From assembly GCA_023955635.1 (NCBI GenBank), contig JAMXHR010000009.1, forward strand, positions 1 through 64,000: a stretch of 64,000 nucleotides of DNA. Reading direction: 5' to 3'. This DNA comes from Methanosarcina sp. ERenArc_MAG2. GTDB taxonomy: Archaea > Halobacteriota > Methanosarcinia > Methanosarcinales > Methanosarcinaceae. This document shows positions 17,848-26,728 of this stretch, piece by piece. The translations under genes and the position numbers were made by a program. A model generated the notes under the pieces. That model did not search any database and was not told the origin of the DNA. It saw only the letters and a list, made by a program, of their open reading frames with translations. Each line of letters starts with the position of its first letter. Positions within the stretch are counted from its first letter, which is position 1.

Positions 17848-17869
17848 GATATGTTTATACAAACATAAC
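17848..17869. promoter_or_regulatory. anf palindrome 1, overlapping promoter
   Basis: GATATGTTT, four bases, AAACATAAC: one mismatch from a perfect palindrome. On the minus strand it contains TGTATAAACATA, a plausible TATA element for anfH, so a bound repressor would block the promoter. Confidence 0.65.
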
Positions 17870-18069
17870 TAAGCTTTATAATGGAGGAATACAGTTACCA
17901 TTTTCCTATTTATTTGTATAAATAGTTTTCTATAGGTCGAGTTACCAACTATTAGAAGAAATAACGCATAATTCACGAGATAATTAGAAAACTATCCTTG
18001 AAAAAAGATGTCAATAGACATTATTGTTCATTTTAGCGATGAGCGATTATAAATTTAAAATAGAATTTT

Positions 18070-18091
18070 GTTATGTTGTAGAGAAGATAAC
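18070..18091. promoter_or_regulatory. anf palindrome 2, degenerate
   Basis: GTTATGTTG, four bases, GAAGATAAC. The outer half-site GTTAT/ATAAC and the 22-bp spacing match the other copies; the inner bases differ. Confidence 0.45.
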
Positions 18092-18159
18092 ACTTCGTTT
18101 TGCGAAAAAAGGATTACTGCTTGGACAAGTCACATAGGAACAATAGGAGATATCACACC

Positions 18160-18181
18160 GTTATGTTTAAATAAACATAAC
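18160..18181. promoter_or_regulatory. anf palindrome 3, perfect arms
   Basis: GTTATGTTT, AAAT, AAACATAAC: both 9-bp arms are perfectly complementary. Confidence 0.65.
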
Positions 18182-18324
18182 ACTCATCCCATCAAATAAC
18201 GGACGTATGGCGATTTTAACACAAAAGAAAAAGAAATAAATCATACAGTTATTCTTTGATAAAGATCATATTTTTCCTCTCGAAATAGAACATTTTACCT
18301 CCAGAGAATAGAGCAGATTTCACT

Positions 18325-18346
18325 GTTATGTTTTAAGAAACATAAC
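18325..18346. promoter_or_regulatory. anf palindrome 4, perfect arms
   Basis: GTTATGTTT, TAAG, AAACATAAC: the arms are identical to palindrome 3, and only the spacer differs. This argues for selection on the arms. Confidence 0.65.
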
Positions 18347-18506
18347 GCTTAAACCGTAAACATGGAGGTAGATTGCGTTTTTGGTAAAAACGACTGAGAG
18401 AACACATTCATGAAAAAAATAGTTACAGTAGATCTTGAATTGAGTGTCAATTCAAAAAACACCTCAGCCCGGAAATGAGACGTTTTTCCCCTGAAGCTGT
18501 GTGGGA

Positions 18507-19128
18507 ATCAAAGTTGCGCTGGCGCACCCCGCTGCAAGCAACGGGGTATGTTCGCGCCACCGCTCTGGTTGTAATGGTTATTCAAAATCAAGAATTTTCA
18601 TTTGCTGATATGCTTCTTTTTCCTCCTGGTTTCCCTGATTTTCAACATAGTTTTTGATAACATCGGAAGTTATTCCATCTCCTACAGTTCCAATGTAGCC
18701 TCCATCACTCCACAGTTCACCATCCCAAAGGTGTTTTTTGATTTCAGGGTATTGTTTAAAGATTTGTCTTGCTGTAATACATTTTATAATTTGCATGATT
18801 TTTGAAGGAGAATACTTTGGTTCAGCTCCAACAAAAAGATGTACATGATCGCCATCACTACCAATTGCATCAAACTCAAAACAGTATCTTTCACTAATTT
18901 CAAAGCATACATTTTTCAAAAAGTTTACGAGTTCTGTCTTTAAAAGAAGCTTTTTACGGTACTTCACACAAAAAACCATGTGATATCTTATTTTATATAC
19001 ACAATGGTTTGCATGTCTGAGTTCCATTTACAGTACAAATGTAGCTAAAAATATAAATTGATTATTTAACAACGGTTATCGGGGAAGTTTTCCATCCCCG
19101 CAGCAAGCTGCGGGGTATTCGACTGAAT
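18507..19128 (-). mobile_element. IS200/IS605-family insertion sequence (tnpA only)
   Basis: The element spans two different subterminal hairpins. The left end (18507-18562) has CCCCGCTGCAAGCAACGGGG. The right end (about 19074-19128) has GGGGAAGTTTTCCATCCCC and CCGCAGCAAGCTGCGG. Such imperfect palindromes rather than inverted repeats are the mark of Y1 single-strand transposons. No tnpB is present. A copy of both ends without the gene lies at 57779-57988, which helps define the borders. Confidence 0.85.
18578..19027 (-). CDS. tnpA: IS200/IS605 Y1 (HUH) transposase TnpA
   Basis: The 149-aa protein carries the HUH motif HVHLF after DAIGSDGD and the catalytic tyrosine in IKNYVENQG. It would nick and rejoin single-stranded ends folded as hairpins. 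Family members are about 130-150 aa, so it is full length and probably active. It opens HANHCVYKIRYHMVFCVKYR, typical of the family. Confidence 0.9.
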   Translation of the reverse strand: MELRHANHCVYKIRYHMVFCVKYRKKLLLKTELVNFLKNVCFEISERYCFEFDAIGSDGDHVHLFVGAEPKYSPSKIMQIIKCITARQIFKQYPEIKKHLWDGELWSDGGYIGTVGDGITSDVIKNYVENQGNQEEKEAYQQMKILDFE

Positions 19129-19179
19129 AAACCTTTAACTGTCGAACATGTAATTTTAACTCACTGTGTTTATTATACC

Positions 19180-19212
19180 TGATTTTGTACTTCAAGTACG
19201 TAAGTCTTATAT
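19180..19212. mobile_element. End fragment of TA-flanked MITE
   Basis: The segment ending GTACTTCAAGTACGTAAGTC matches, inverted, the left end of the MITE at 23304. Only one end is recognisable. Confidence 0.45.
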
Positions 19213-19422
19213 AAATTACCCATTCGGAAAAGCGAAGAGCGGAACAAGATCACCGGATGAAAATTTAAGAGTATGCAAATTTCAAAAATTTTCGGGTAAA
19301 CGGGAAACCGCCATCCTTCGCCGTGATACTGCTTTTTATGACACGATAAGTGTTATGGAAAAGCCCGGGTCATAACCAACAGGAGCGTTCCCGGAACCAA
19401 TCGGGTGAAATATCTTCTGTTA

Positions 19423-20274
19423 TTACGCATGAACTGCCTCATGAAAGAGGTTTGCCAGTTTTTTCGTCCACTCACCGGGTCTGCCGCTGCCTATCACGCG
19501 GCCGTCGATTTTATTGACCGGAATCAATTCCGCCCCGGTTCCTGTCAAGAAGCATTCGTCCGCGGTGTAAAGATCGTACTGCGTTAAATGGGTTTCCCGG
19601 ATAGTCATTCCTGCACATTCGGCGATTTCCATTACAAAACTGCGGGTTATCCCTTCGAGAGCGCTGTCCGTAAGGCAGGGTGTGTAAAGAACCCCATTAG
19701 ATACTATAAAAATATTGTCCCCGGTGCATTCCGCGACATAACCTTCCCGCGTTAGCATCACCGCTTCCATGCATTCCGCCTGGGCAGCCTCGATCTTCGC
19801 GAGAGCGTTATTCAAATAATTAAGCGATTTGATCCGGACGTCAAAACAGTCCGGGCTGATCCGGCGCAGACTCGACGTGATAACCGGAATTCCTTCCGTA
19901 TAAAACTTTTCAGGATAAAGCTGGATGTCCCCGACAATGATGATCACCGAAGCTTTTTTACAGAGGAACGGATTTACTCCGAGGTCTCCTTCACCCCGTG
20001 AAACGACCAGCCGGATATAGCCGTTTGTTTTCTGGTTACGCTTCACGGCGTCTTCAACATCCTTTTTTAATTCATCCGGAGTTAATGGAATTTCGAGCAT
20101 TAGCGCCTTCGCGCTTTTATAGAGCCTGTCCAGGTGTTCTTTCAGCTTGAAGACTTTTCCCGAATAAACTCGGATTCCTTCGAAAATTCCATCCCCGTAG
20201 AGAAAACCATGGTCGAATACCGACACCTTTGCATTTTCCTTTTCATAGTACTTTCCGTCGATGTAGACTTGCAT
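19423..20274 (-). CDS. ilvE: Branched-chain amino acid aminotransferase (class IV PLP)
   Basis: Transfers the amino group between glutamate and the keto acids of Val, Leu and Ile. This 283-aa class IV aminotransferase opens QVYIDGKYYEKENAKVSVFDHG and has FLYGDGIFEGIRVY. The PLP lysine is in IKSLNYLNNALAK, followed by EAVMLTREGYVAECTGDNIF and the C-terminal ECFLTGTGAELIPV. I chose the ATG at 20274, preceded by GAGGAAG at 7 nt, rather than 20301. D-amino acid aminotransferase is a related alternative, but the pattern fits IlvE best. It lies alone between an IS and a MITE. Confidence 0.88.
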   Translation of the reverse strand: MQVYIDGKYYEKENAKVSVFDHGFLYGDGIFEGIRVYSGKVFKLKEHLDRLYKSAKALMLEIPLTPDELKKDVEDAVKRNQKTNGYIRLVVSRGEGDLGVNPFLCKKASVIIIVGDIQLYPEKFYTEGIPVITSSLRRISPDCFDVRIKSLNYLNNALAKIEAAQAECMEAVMLTREGYVAECTGDNIFIVSNGVLYTPCLTDSALEGITRSFVMEIAECAGMTIRETHLTQYDLYTADECFLTGTGAELIPVNKIDGRVIGSGRPGEWTKKLANLFHEAVHA

Positions 20275-20477
20275 TTTAAACTTCCTCATCCGAATAAACA
20301 TCGCGTAATTAAAGTATTTTTCTCTAGAATTGTTCGATCAGTTCTCTGTCTATCCACCGGGCGATTTTCATCAAATAAGCGCTATTCTTGATGTAATCCT
20401 CCTGTCAGGATGACGAATCCCCGGTTCTGGAAGTATACCCCTTTGAGGGCATTCTTGCTGTAAATAATTATTAACAT

Positions 20478-20535
20478 TTAGACAATTCAGAGTTTAATGC
20501 TATTGATTTTTTCAGTTTAACTGCGTAAATTATAT
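20478..20535. mobile_element. Decayed half of TA-flanked MITE
   Basis: TTTAGACAATTCAGAG through CAGTTTAACTGCGTAAA aligns with the right half of the MITE at 23304 with many mismatches. The rest of 20275-20707 holds nothing I recognise. Confidence 0.4.
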
Positions 20536-20707
20536 CCTCCTCTGGCCGACTTCTAATAGAAGTAAGGAACAGCACCCTCAGCAGGCGGTCCCTATACTTC
20601 ATAAACCACGAATATTCCAAAAGATATAGGAATGTCGGGCATACCATCGATTACATGCCGAGTAAACGCAAAAAAGAAAATTAGATCCAGGCAAATGAAG
20701 GTTATGA

Positions 20708-20899
20708 CCCTAATTTGACAGAAACATAAATATTAGAATGAATAAATAAGCCATACGCTTATGTTTTATCTTTACAACTGTAATTTAGATACTATGTTCT
20801 TTGATTTATTATATTTTCATTTTTCCAATAAATTCTATGTCGACGTAAGGTGTTTTTGTAAAAAACTACTTTGCAAATTAACAACTTCTGTCAAATTAA
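20708..20899. mobile_element. 192-bp MITE with 8-bp target duplication
   Basis: Terminal inverted repeats TAATTTGACAGAA occur at both ends. The flanks carry the same 8 bp, GGTTATGA, at 20700-20707 and 20900-20907. No gene lies inside. The exact duplication shows transposition by a DDE enzyme that makes 8-bp staggered cuts. Confidence 0.8.
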
Positions 20900-21016
20900 G
20901 GTTATGATACCTCGGAATAGGGGGATGTGGTTTTTGCCCCCTTGATGTCTGAATTCTTGAATTCCGTATGCAGGGAGTTCTTACGGCAATGGTTCACAGG
21001 GGCATGGAATCCCAAT

Positions 21017-22415
21017 TCACTCGTTGGGAGTTAATACAGTCTCAGAAGCAAGGCAGCGGCTTTCTTCACTTACAGTTTTTCCATTCTTGAGAAAACTAAA
21101 CTCCTTCCAGAGTAAGCCCAGTACGACCAAGAACATCAGAAATTCCGCCGTAGGGGTTGCTAGCCAGACTCCATCAAGGCCAAATAAGTAGGGTAAAATC
21201 AAGAGCAGGGGGAGAGGAAGAGGAAAACTTTTCCGAGCAGGATGAAAAGGGCGGTACTGCTCCTGTTTATTGACTGGAAATAAACGGAACTCAGCATAAC
21301 CGTCCCCTGGGCAAGGGGGTAAACATGAAAAGCCCCATGCCGTTAAGGGTAATTGCCAGGAGCTCGGAGCTGTCGTGGTTAAAGATACGGATAATCTGTT
21401 CCGGAAATATAGAGATGATCAGGAAACCGACTACTCCAGTCCCGAGGCAGGAGATAATAGCTATCTGCAGGGTTTTAGCAACCCGGGAGTAATAACGAGC
21501 TCCGTAATTAAAACCGATGATTGGCTGGGTGCCGAGTGCGATTCCTTCATAGATAAAGGAGAAGGTCGAGAAAACGTAACCTATGATTCCGTAGCCTGTA
21601 ACCGCAAGTTCCGAACCGTACTTGAGCAGCATGTAATTGTTCGCAAAGAGCAGGAAGAAGGTCGAAAACTGCATTGCAAAGGAGGGTAGGCCTGCCTTCA
21701 TGATCCAGAAAATAATTTTCGGCTTCAAGAAGAGGGACCTGGGGTTTAGCCTCAGCCCGGCCCATCTGCTGAAAAAATAGATAGATAACAGGATTCCGGA
21801 AAAAGCGAAAGCAATTACCATGGATATAGCAGCCCCAGTGACCCCCATTCCCATGCGCATGACAAAGAGGTAGTCAAGACCGATGTTTATGAGAATCGCC
21901 CCAGTCAGACATATCATGGCAAGTCTTGGTTTCCCATCGTTTCGAGTCAGAGGGTCGAGAGCAAGGGACAGGAGCGTGAATATCGAACCTGCAAATATGA
22001 TTCTGAGGTAAGTATTTGCCATGTCAAAGACCGGACCGGAAGCTCCCAACAGACGGAGATATGAGCCAGAGAAAGCCATTCCGAAGGCGGTAAACCCGAT
22101 TCCCGCAAGTAGGAGCAAGGGAAAAGCGTTATGTATGAGCTTGAGGGCTTCCTGCCGATCAGATCTGCCAAGGGCCAGAGCCATAAGACTTGAAGTCCCG
22201 ACCCCGATCATATGTGCTATTGCAAACATGGCTACAATTGCAGGAAATGCAAGGGTCGTCGCTGCAAGCCCCTGGCTGCCCACCGTATTTCCTACAAAGA
22301 AACCGGAAATAATCCCCTGGATTCCAGCAACAACCATTCCAATGGTTGCTGGGAAAGTGAACTTCAGGAAAAGCTTTCCGAGGCTTGCAGACCCCATTTT
22401 CTGTTCATCAATCAT
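21017..22415 (-). CDS. MATE-family multidrug efflux protein, two frameshifts
   Basis: An inner-membrane antiporter of the MATE family with about 12 membrane helices. It begins LGKLFLKFTFPATIGMVVAG and shows two similar halves. Two single-base losses break the C-terminal part. One is in a G5 run at 21315-21319, where LAQGTVMLSSVYFQSINRSS should follow. The other is near 21222-21223; restored it reads KVFPLPLPLLLILPYLFG. The final ORF ends VLTPNE at 21017. Its ATG overlaps the marR stop by 4 bp (ATGA), so the two genes form an operon and MarR very probably controls it. The substrate is unknown. Confidence 0.85.
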
Positions 22416-22840
22416 GCTTTTTCCTCTTCAAGCCCGGCAGCGATTTTCTCAAAGATCCTTTCAAGAACCTCAAATTCCTCTTCGTCCAGAATTTCCCGGA
22501 TCTTTTCAAAAAACATCATATCAGCCCAGGTTTCAATCTCAACTACCTTTTTTCCTTTATCGGTGAGTTCGAGCAGGCAAACCCTTCCGTCTTTCGGGGA
22601 AGCCTTTGTTTTCAGCAGGCCTTTTTCCGCCATTTTAGAAACCATGTTGCTGGCAGAGGGTTTGCTGACCTCCATTGCCTTTGCCAGTTCGGATATTGTG
22701 GGGTTACCCAAGAAATTAATTTTCCTGAGGTAGAGGAAGATATTGGAGGTGATATCGCTATATTCATCTGAAAATTCATATTCTTTTAAACTTTTTTGAT
22801 AATAGCGATCCATTTTTTCAAGAAGCCTGGAAATTTCCAT
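22412..22840 (-). CDS. MarR-family transcriptional regulator
   Basis: A 142-aa winged-helix dimer. The recognition region reads PTISELAKAMEVSKPSASNMVSKMAEKGLL, followed by the wing ASPKDGRVCLLELTDKGK. It is first in an operon with the MATE efflux gene, a standard arrangement in which MarR represses its own operon until a toxic ligand binds. A palindrome at 22883-22898 between its promoter and ATG is the likely operator. The SD GGAGAGC precedes the ATG. Confidence 0.88.
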   Translation of the reverse strand: MEISRLLEKMDRYYQKSLKEYEFSDEYSDITSNIFLYLRKINFLGNPTISELAKAMEVSKPSASNMVSKMAEKGLLKTKASPKDGRVCLLELTDKGKKVVEIETWADMMFFEKIREILDEEEFEVLERIFEKIAAGLEEEKA

Positions 22841-22882
22841 TTTTGCTCTCCATAAATGATATTTGTGAAATTTAATTAGCCA

Positions 22883-22898
22883 AACTAACTGGTTAGTT
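22883..22898. promoter_or_regulatory. Putative MarR operator
   Basis: AACTAAC, TG, GTTAGTT is a perfect inverted repeat. It lies about 45 bp before the marR ATG and just downstream of an AT-rich TATA candidate (TATTTAATATTAG). The remaining DNA up to 23303 shows no gene. Confidence 0.6.
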
Positions 22899-23303
22899 AG
22901 CGTAACTAATATTAAATATTTTCTTCGGCTAAAAATAGAATTGTAAAATCCGTTCTGTTTTTCGAACTTACTTCGGGTGGACAGCGTCCCGAAAGTTCTT
23001 TAAAATTGTTCTTTCAAAAAAGTCACCAAACTAAATGTACTACAGTATCTAGAAATTTGATTTTGAATTTACAGAAATATTGACACTACTCTGAAAAAAT
23101 CCGATTGATATTGTTTTCCACGGTGATTGAGTTACTCGTCACTGTTTCAAAAACTACCAACGAATAATCAAAATTATGTATTTTTCGAAAATTTTCGAAT
23201 TAAAGCACAAAAAGTAAGGGAAATGGAGAAAAACTCATGGTCCTAGATAGTGATGTTATAATTAATTCAAAAAGAATGATTATACTTATAGATTAAAAAC
23301 ATA

Positions 23304-23416
23304 GGACTTACGCACTTGAAGTACAAAATCAAGTACTAGCAGCATCATCGGAATTTGGGTAATTTAGACAGTTGAGCATTTAGTGTTGCTGTTTTTCTGT
23401 TCAACTGCGTAAGTCC
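23304..23416. mobile_element. 113-bp MITE with TA flanks
   Basis: Perfect 11-bp terminal repeats GGACTTACGCA / TGCGTAAGTCC, each bordered by TA. The TA flank points to an IS630/Tc1-type transposase. A relative with GGACTCACGCA ends lies at 29438-29553. It truncates the C-terminal half of the IS630 gene next to it. Confidence 0.75.
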
Positions 23417-23583
23417 TACTATACTTTTTCCTTTATTTTCTTCCACTATTTTTTCCAGAAACTCACATAAACTTTCTGCCTTTGAACTGTCTTTAAAATC
23501 AATACAATTATTCCCATTAATTGAGTAAAACGCAAATGCGTTTGCCTTTATGTAATCCATATTTTTTATCATTAAAGGTTTTT

Positions 23584-23775
23584 TCATGCGTCTTCGGTTA
23601 AGTGAGGAATCGTGACAAATTGCGTCAATTTCCACAACGTTTATCACATATTTTAATAACTTGTGAGATGGAACAGAGTATCGATTTTATGTAAACAGGC
23701 CAAAATTTAAGGCTGGCTTCCAGTGCAAAATCGATAGCTTTCAGGCAAGAAAATTTCTTAACCGATGACCAATGA
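23584..23775. mobile_element. 192-bp MITE family, copy A
   Basis: Ends TCATGCGTCTTCGGTTAAG and, inverted, TCATTGGTCATCGGTTAAG. It is flanked by AGGTTTTT on both sides (23576-23583 and 23776-23783). Related copies lie at 31090-31280 and 49927-50117. It has no coding capacity. Confidence 0.85.
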
Positions 23776-24083
23776 AGGTTTTTTAAATGACCACAATCTT
23801 TGCGTATTTGCTTTTGTTTGTGGTGAAGATTCATCCAGAAAACCTATTATATATTGCTCATCTGAACCAATATATGCTGGAATTGCTTCGGCTAACTTTT
23901 TTAAAATTCTTCTGCGTTTTCAGGCCTTATGTAGTCAAGAGTATATGGTTTAGAGTGATACATTTTAAAATTATGCAGTATAACTCCTATTTGTTTCTGT
24001 GAATACTCTACACCAAATTTTTCCTTTATTAGCTCCAAAACTTCTCTGATAGTCCAATAATCCTTATTTTCCAACAAGGTTCT

Positions 24084-25682
24084 TGAGTCTTTTTAATTTT
24101 TTCTGGATCTTCTTCAATTTTGAAAAAATCAAGAAATTTCATTCTAATTTGAGTAAACTAATCTACTCATTTTGAGAAAGTTTATTTATTGATGCAAGAA
24201 CTTATCCAATTTTTTTGTTACATGCCCTATTTTTATGGAGATTTTCATCAGCTACCGCTATAGGAATTCCATTTTAAATTGAAGAGTTATTTTTTTTCTA
24301 CCTTTATCCATATTGGAATCTTGCCCTCATTAAAGGTGAGAATCCTCTCCATTTTCCAGTACTGAAACACCGTTTGTTGAAATAAGTAAACAAATTATAA
24401 CAGAAATTAGTTAGCCCACTATCAGTTTTGAATGATCTTGCTTTGTCTACAATATCACCTATCAAAGAAAATATCTGTTCCATTGTGTTATCTGTCTCAG
24501 GTGTAAAACCCTTTTTCAAGAAACTTACATTTTTCGTGAAAATCTCTTTTGCATAAGAAATTGCTTTATGAGACGCTTTTGAAAGTTCCAGACCAGAATC
24601 CAATTCTCGGATCTTTTGAAAACATACAACAGCACTGATAACCGTATCAGAGCGTATTAATTGACATATCTCATTGTACACAAGCTCATCATTACCTGGA
24701 ATATTTGTGATAGAATTGAATTCGTCACTGTATCTCTTACTAACGTTTTTTAATTGATGGAACACACAAAAGGAGTGAGCCACTTCAGGAAAGACACTTT
24801 TTACAGCTCCAATGATTGCTTTATCTTCATCAGAGACGATCCTTTGTATTTTACCTTCAGGAAATCGGTTTTTTATTCGTATGAAAAGAGGCATCAGAGC
24901 TTCAATTGTTGGTAATCTGTCAGTTATCTCAAAATCCAAAACGACCTTTTCTTTTGTGGCAATAACGTAAACAGATTTATATCGCATCTTTTTCCATTCT
25001 TTTTCTGAAATTTCTCTTCCCAACAGAGTTTCAAATTTCTTTTTCCATCCTTTTTTGATCCAATCTCCATCAACATACAATGTTCTGTCAAAAGCAATAT
25101 TTTGATCTAAAAGTTCTTGCTTTGAAAGCTCTGCTTGTTGTTGCTCATATAACCATAGTGAAGTGGCACAAGGAGCTCTCCCACAGAAATCAGTTAGTCC
25201 TTCTGTATATGTTTCTCCAATTTTTCGAGAATTGTTTAGACTGCATCGCCCATCGTATCTAACAGACATTTGTTTTTCATAAAACTCATAACTGTAATTT
25301 GCAGAACCAGGAACACCAATAATCTGATCATGGAAATGTTTCTTACAAGAAAAACAAGTCCAGTATGTAACATCGCGAGCTATAGTACCGTGACTTGATA
25401 AAATAAAACGAGTGTAGTGAGAGTTTACATGTAATTTACTTCCACAATCATCACAATGAGTAGGAGAATATACAAAGAACATAGGGTAGTATCGATTTTC
25501 AACCAAAACCTTTGGTAAAGGAATTATTATTTTTCCGTCAACAACCGTTTTTGCCATTGATTTGTCTATTGCGAGGTTCCCTTTTCCCATTCACAACTAT
25601 ATTATATCAATATAATTAAAATATTATTGTTTTGTATGATATGAGAGAAAGTCTGAAGACCAGAAAATAATAAAAAGTCTCA
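24084..25682 (-). mobile_element. Complete DDE insertion sequence nested in IS630
   Basis: About 23-bp imperfect inverted repeats (TGAG, A or T, CTTTTTA, TTTTCTGG) border 1599 bp. The 6-bp repeat GGTTCT occurs at 24078-24083 and 25683-25688, a target duplication. Removing it rejoins the IS630 frame. I could not place it in a named IS family. Confidence 0.85.
24304..25590 (-). CDS. DDE transposase (MULE-like catalytic domain)
   Basis: This 428-aa protein has an N-terminal zinc-ribbon-like part (CDDCGSKLH and CFSCKKHFHD). A catalytic core follows: LYVDGDWIKKGW, RYKSVYVIATKEK, VLDFEITDRLPTIEAL, RIVSDEDKAIIGAVKSVFP and the FCVFHQLKNVSKRY region. DGD, SDED and a glutamate in MEQIFSL could supply the DDE triad. 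The layout recalls MULE/IS256-type transposases. It appears full length and its IS ends are intact, so it may be mobile. Confidence 0.75.
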   Translation of the reverse strand: MGKGNLAIDKSMAKTVVDGKIIIPLPKVLVENRYYPMFFVYSPTHCDDCGSKLHVNSHYTRFILSSHGTIARDVTYWTCFSCKKHFHDQIIGVPGSANYSYEFYEKQMSVRYDGRCSLNNSRKIGETYTEGLTDFCGRAPCATSLWLYEQQQAELSKQELLDQNIAFDRTLYVDGDWIKKGWKKKFETLLGREISEKEWKKMRYKSVYVIATKEKVVLDFEITDRLPTIEALMPLFIRIKNRFPEGKIQRIVSDEDKAIIGAVKSVFPEVAHSFCVFHQLKNVSKRYSDEFNSITNIPGNDELVYNEICQLIRSDTVISAVVCFQKIRELDSGLELSKASHKAISYAKEIFTKNVSFLKKGFTPETDNTMEQIFSLIGDIVDKARSFKTDSGLTNFCYNLFTYFNKRCFSTGKWRGFSPLMRARFQYG

Positions 25683-25976
25683 GGTTCTTAATTCTTCTAT
25701 TTGTTCATCGGTCAGCTTGGACTCTCTTCCTCCACTAAAATTTGGTATTAAGGCGGCATAGCCGCCTTTATTCCAATCATCTTGCCAGTAATATCCTGTT
25801 TTCTTAGTCACTCCAACTTTAATAGTAGATTCTTCGACAGAGTCTCCCAAATACCTAAATTTGACAAAATCGAGCCTTTTCAGCACTCTTGAATTGTTTT
25901 CATGTTTGATTAAAGCGTTGATCCCATTAAGAGTTACCTTTCGATCAATAGGAATTTGTTCCTTCCCCACCATAAA

Positions 25977-26728
25977 AAAATAGGCTTTGGTAAATAATTA
26001 TAGAGATATATCATGAGAACCTATATTTCTGTATGAACTGCCCAAAATGTAACAGTTCCAGTCACAAAAAGAATGGTATAGTTTTTGGACGTCAACGCTA
26101 CAAATGCTATGATTGTGGATATAACTATACAGTAGAGTTAAAATCAACTGCTAGCTCCCCTTCTGTAAAGAGACAGGCTTTGCAACTCTATCTTGAAGGA
26201 TTAGGATTTCGCTCAATAGGGCGATTTTTAGGAATAAGTCATGTTTCTGTCCAAAACTTGATAAAAAAATTTGGTCAGGAGTTGGAGGACTTAAAAAGCG
26301 AAAATGAGATATCTATTGTTGAAATGGATGAGAGGCACACTTATATCGGTACTAAAAAAAATATTGCTGGATCTGGATTGCTGTTGATAGAGTTGGGAAA
26401 AAGTTCATCAACTGCTCTTTTGGTAGCAGAGGAACGGAAACTGGACAACTAATATGGGAAAAATTAAAGCAGAAAGAGATTGGAGAAGTGATGACAGATC
26501 ACTGGAGGGCATATGCAGAGTTTCTTCCAGAAAATATTCATACTCAATCTAAAGCAGAAACGTATACAGTTGAAGGATATAACGGAATATTGAGGCACTT
26601 TCTGGCAAGGTTAAGACGAAAGACAAAGTGTTATACGAAGAGTCTTGAAATGCTAAAGTACTCTGTTCTTCTATTAATGAAACATAGAAATAAAGAGCTA
26701 GCTATAATTAGTTAACAATACCTATTTT
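25977..26728 (+). mobile_element. IS1-family insertion sequence
   Basis: Imperfect inverted repeats of about 26 bp (AAAATAGG, TAATTATAG) occur at 25977-26003 and 26702-26728. The left end lies only a few bases from the IS630 start codon. I see no clear target duplication, so the junction may have decayed. Confidence 0.75.
26033..26715 (+). CDS. IS1-family transposase, -1 frameshift at an A8 run
   Basis: The N-terminus is a zinc finger (CPKCNSSSHKKNGIVFGRQRYKCYDC split by a few residues) followed by an HTH (FRSIGRFLGISHVSVQNLI). The first catalytic Asp is in VEMDERHTYIG. The rest, DHWRAYAEFLPE, and the Tyr/Glu region YNGILRHFLARLRRK lie in the -1 frame. The shift falls at AAAAAAAATATTGC near 26358-26367, where one extra T restores KKNYCWIWIAVDRVGK. 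E. coli IS1 uses programmed -1 slippage on an A-run, but at an earlier point, so I prefer a lost base. Restored length is about 228 aa. Confidence 0.8.

Larger units (their letters stand above)
23417..25973 (-). pseudogene. IS630-family transposase, disrupted and truncated
   Basis: The gene reads from 25973 (HTH part ending GGYAALIPNFSGGRESKLTDE), is broken by a 1.6-kb IS at 24084-25682, and resumes (NKDYWTIREVLELIKEKFGV). It is broken again by a 192-bp MITE at 23584-23775, then resumes (NMDYIKANAFAFYSINGN). It stops at the MITE at 23304 before the second catalytic region (DNFRSHH-like and E), which is missing. Removing both insertions with one copy of each target duplication restores the reading frame across the junctions. 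One additional base is missing near 23918. The protein cannot be functional. Confidence 0.85.

Noticed and set aside
18410-18478. A 22-codon peptide gene beside the IS200 element
   Set aside because: No homologue recognised and no clear ribosome-binding site; too short to support.
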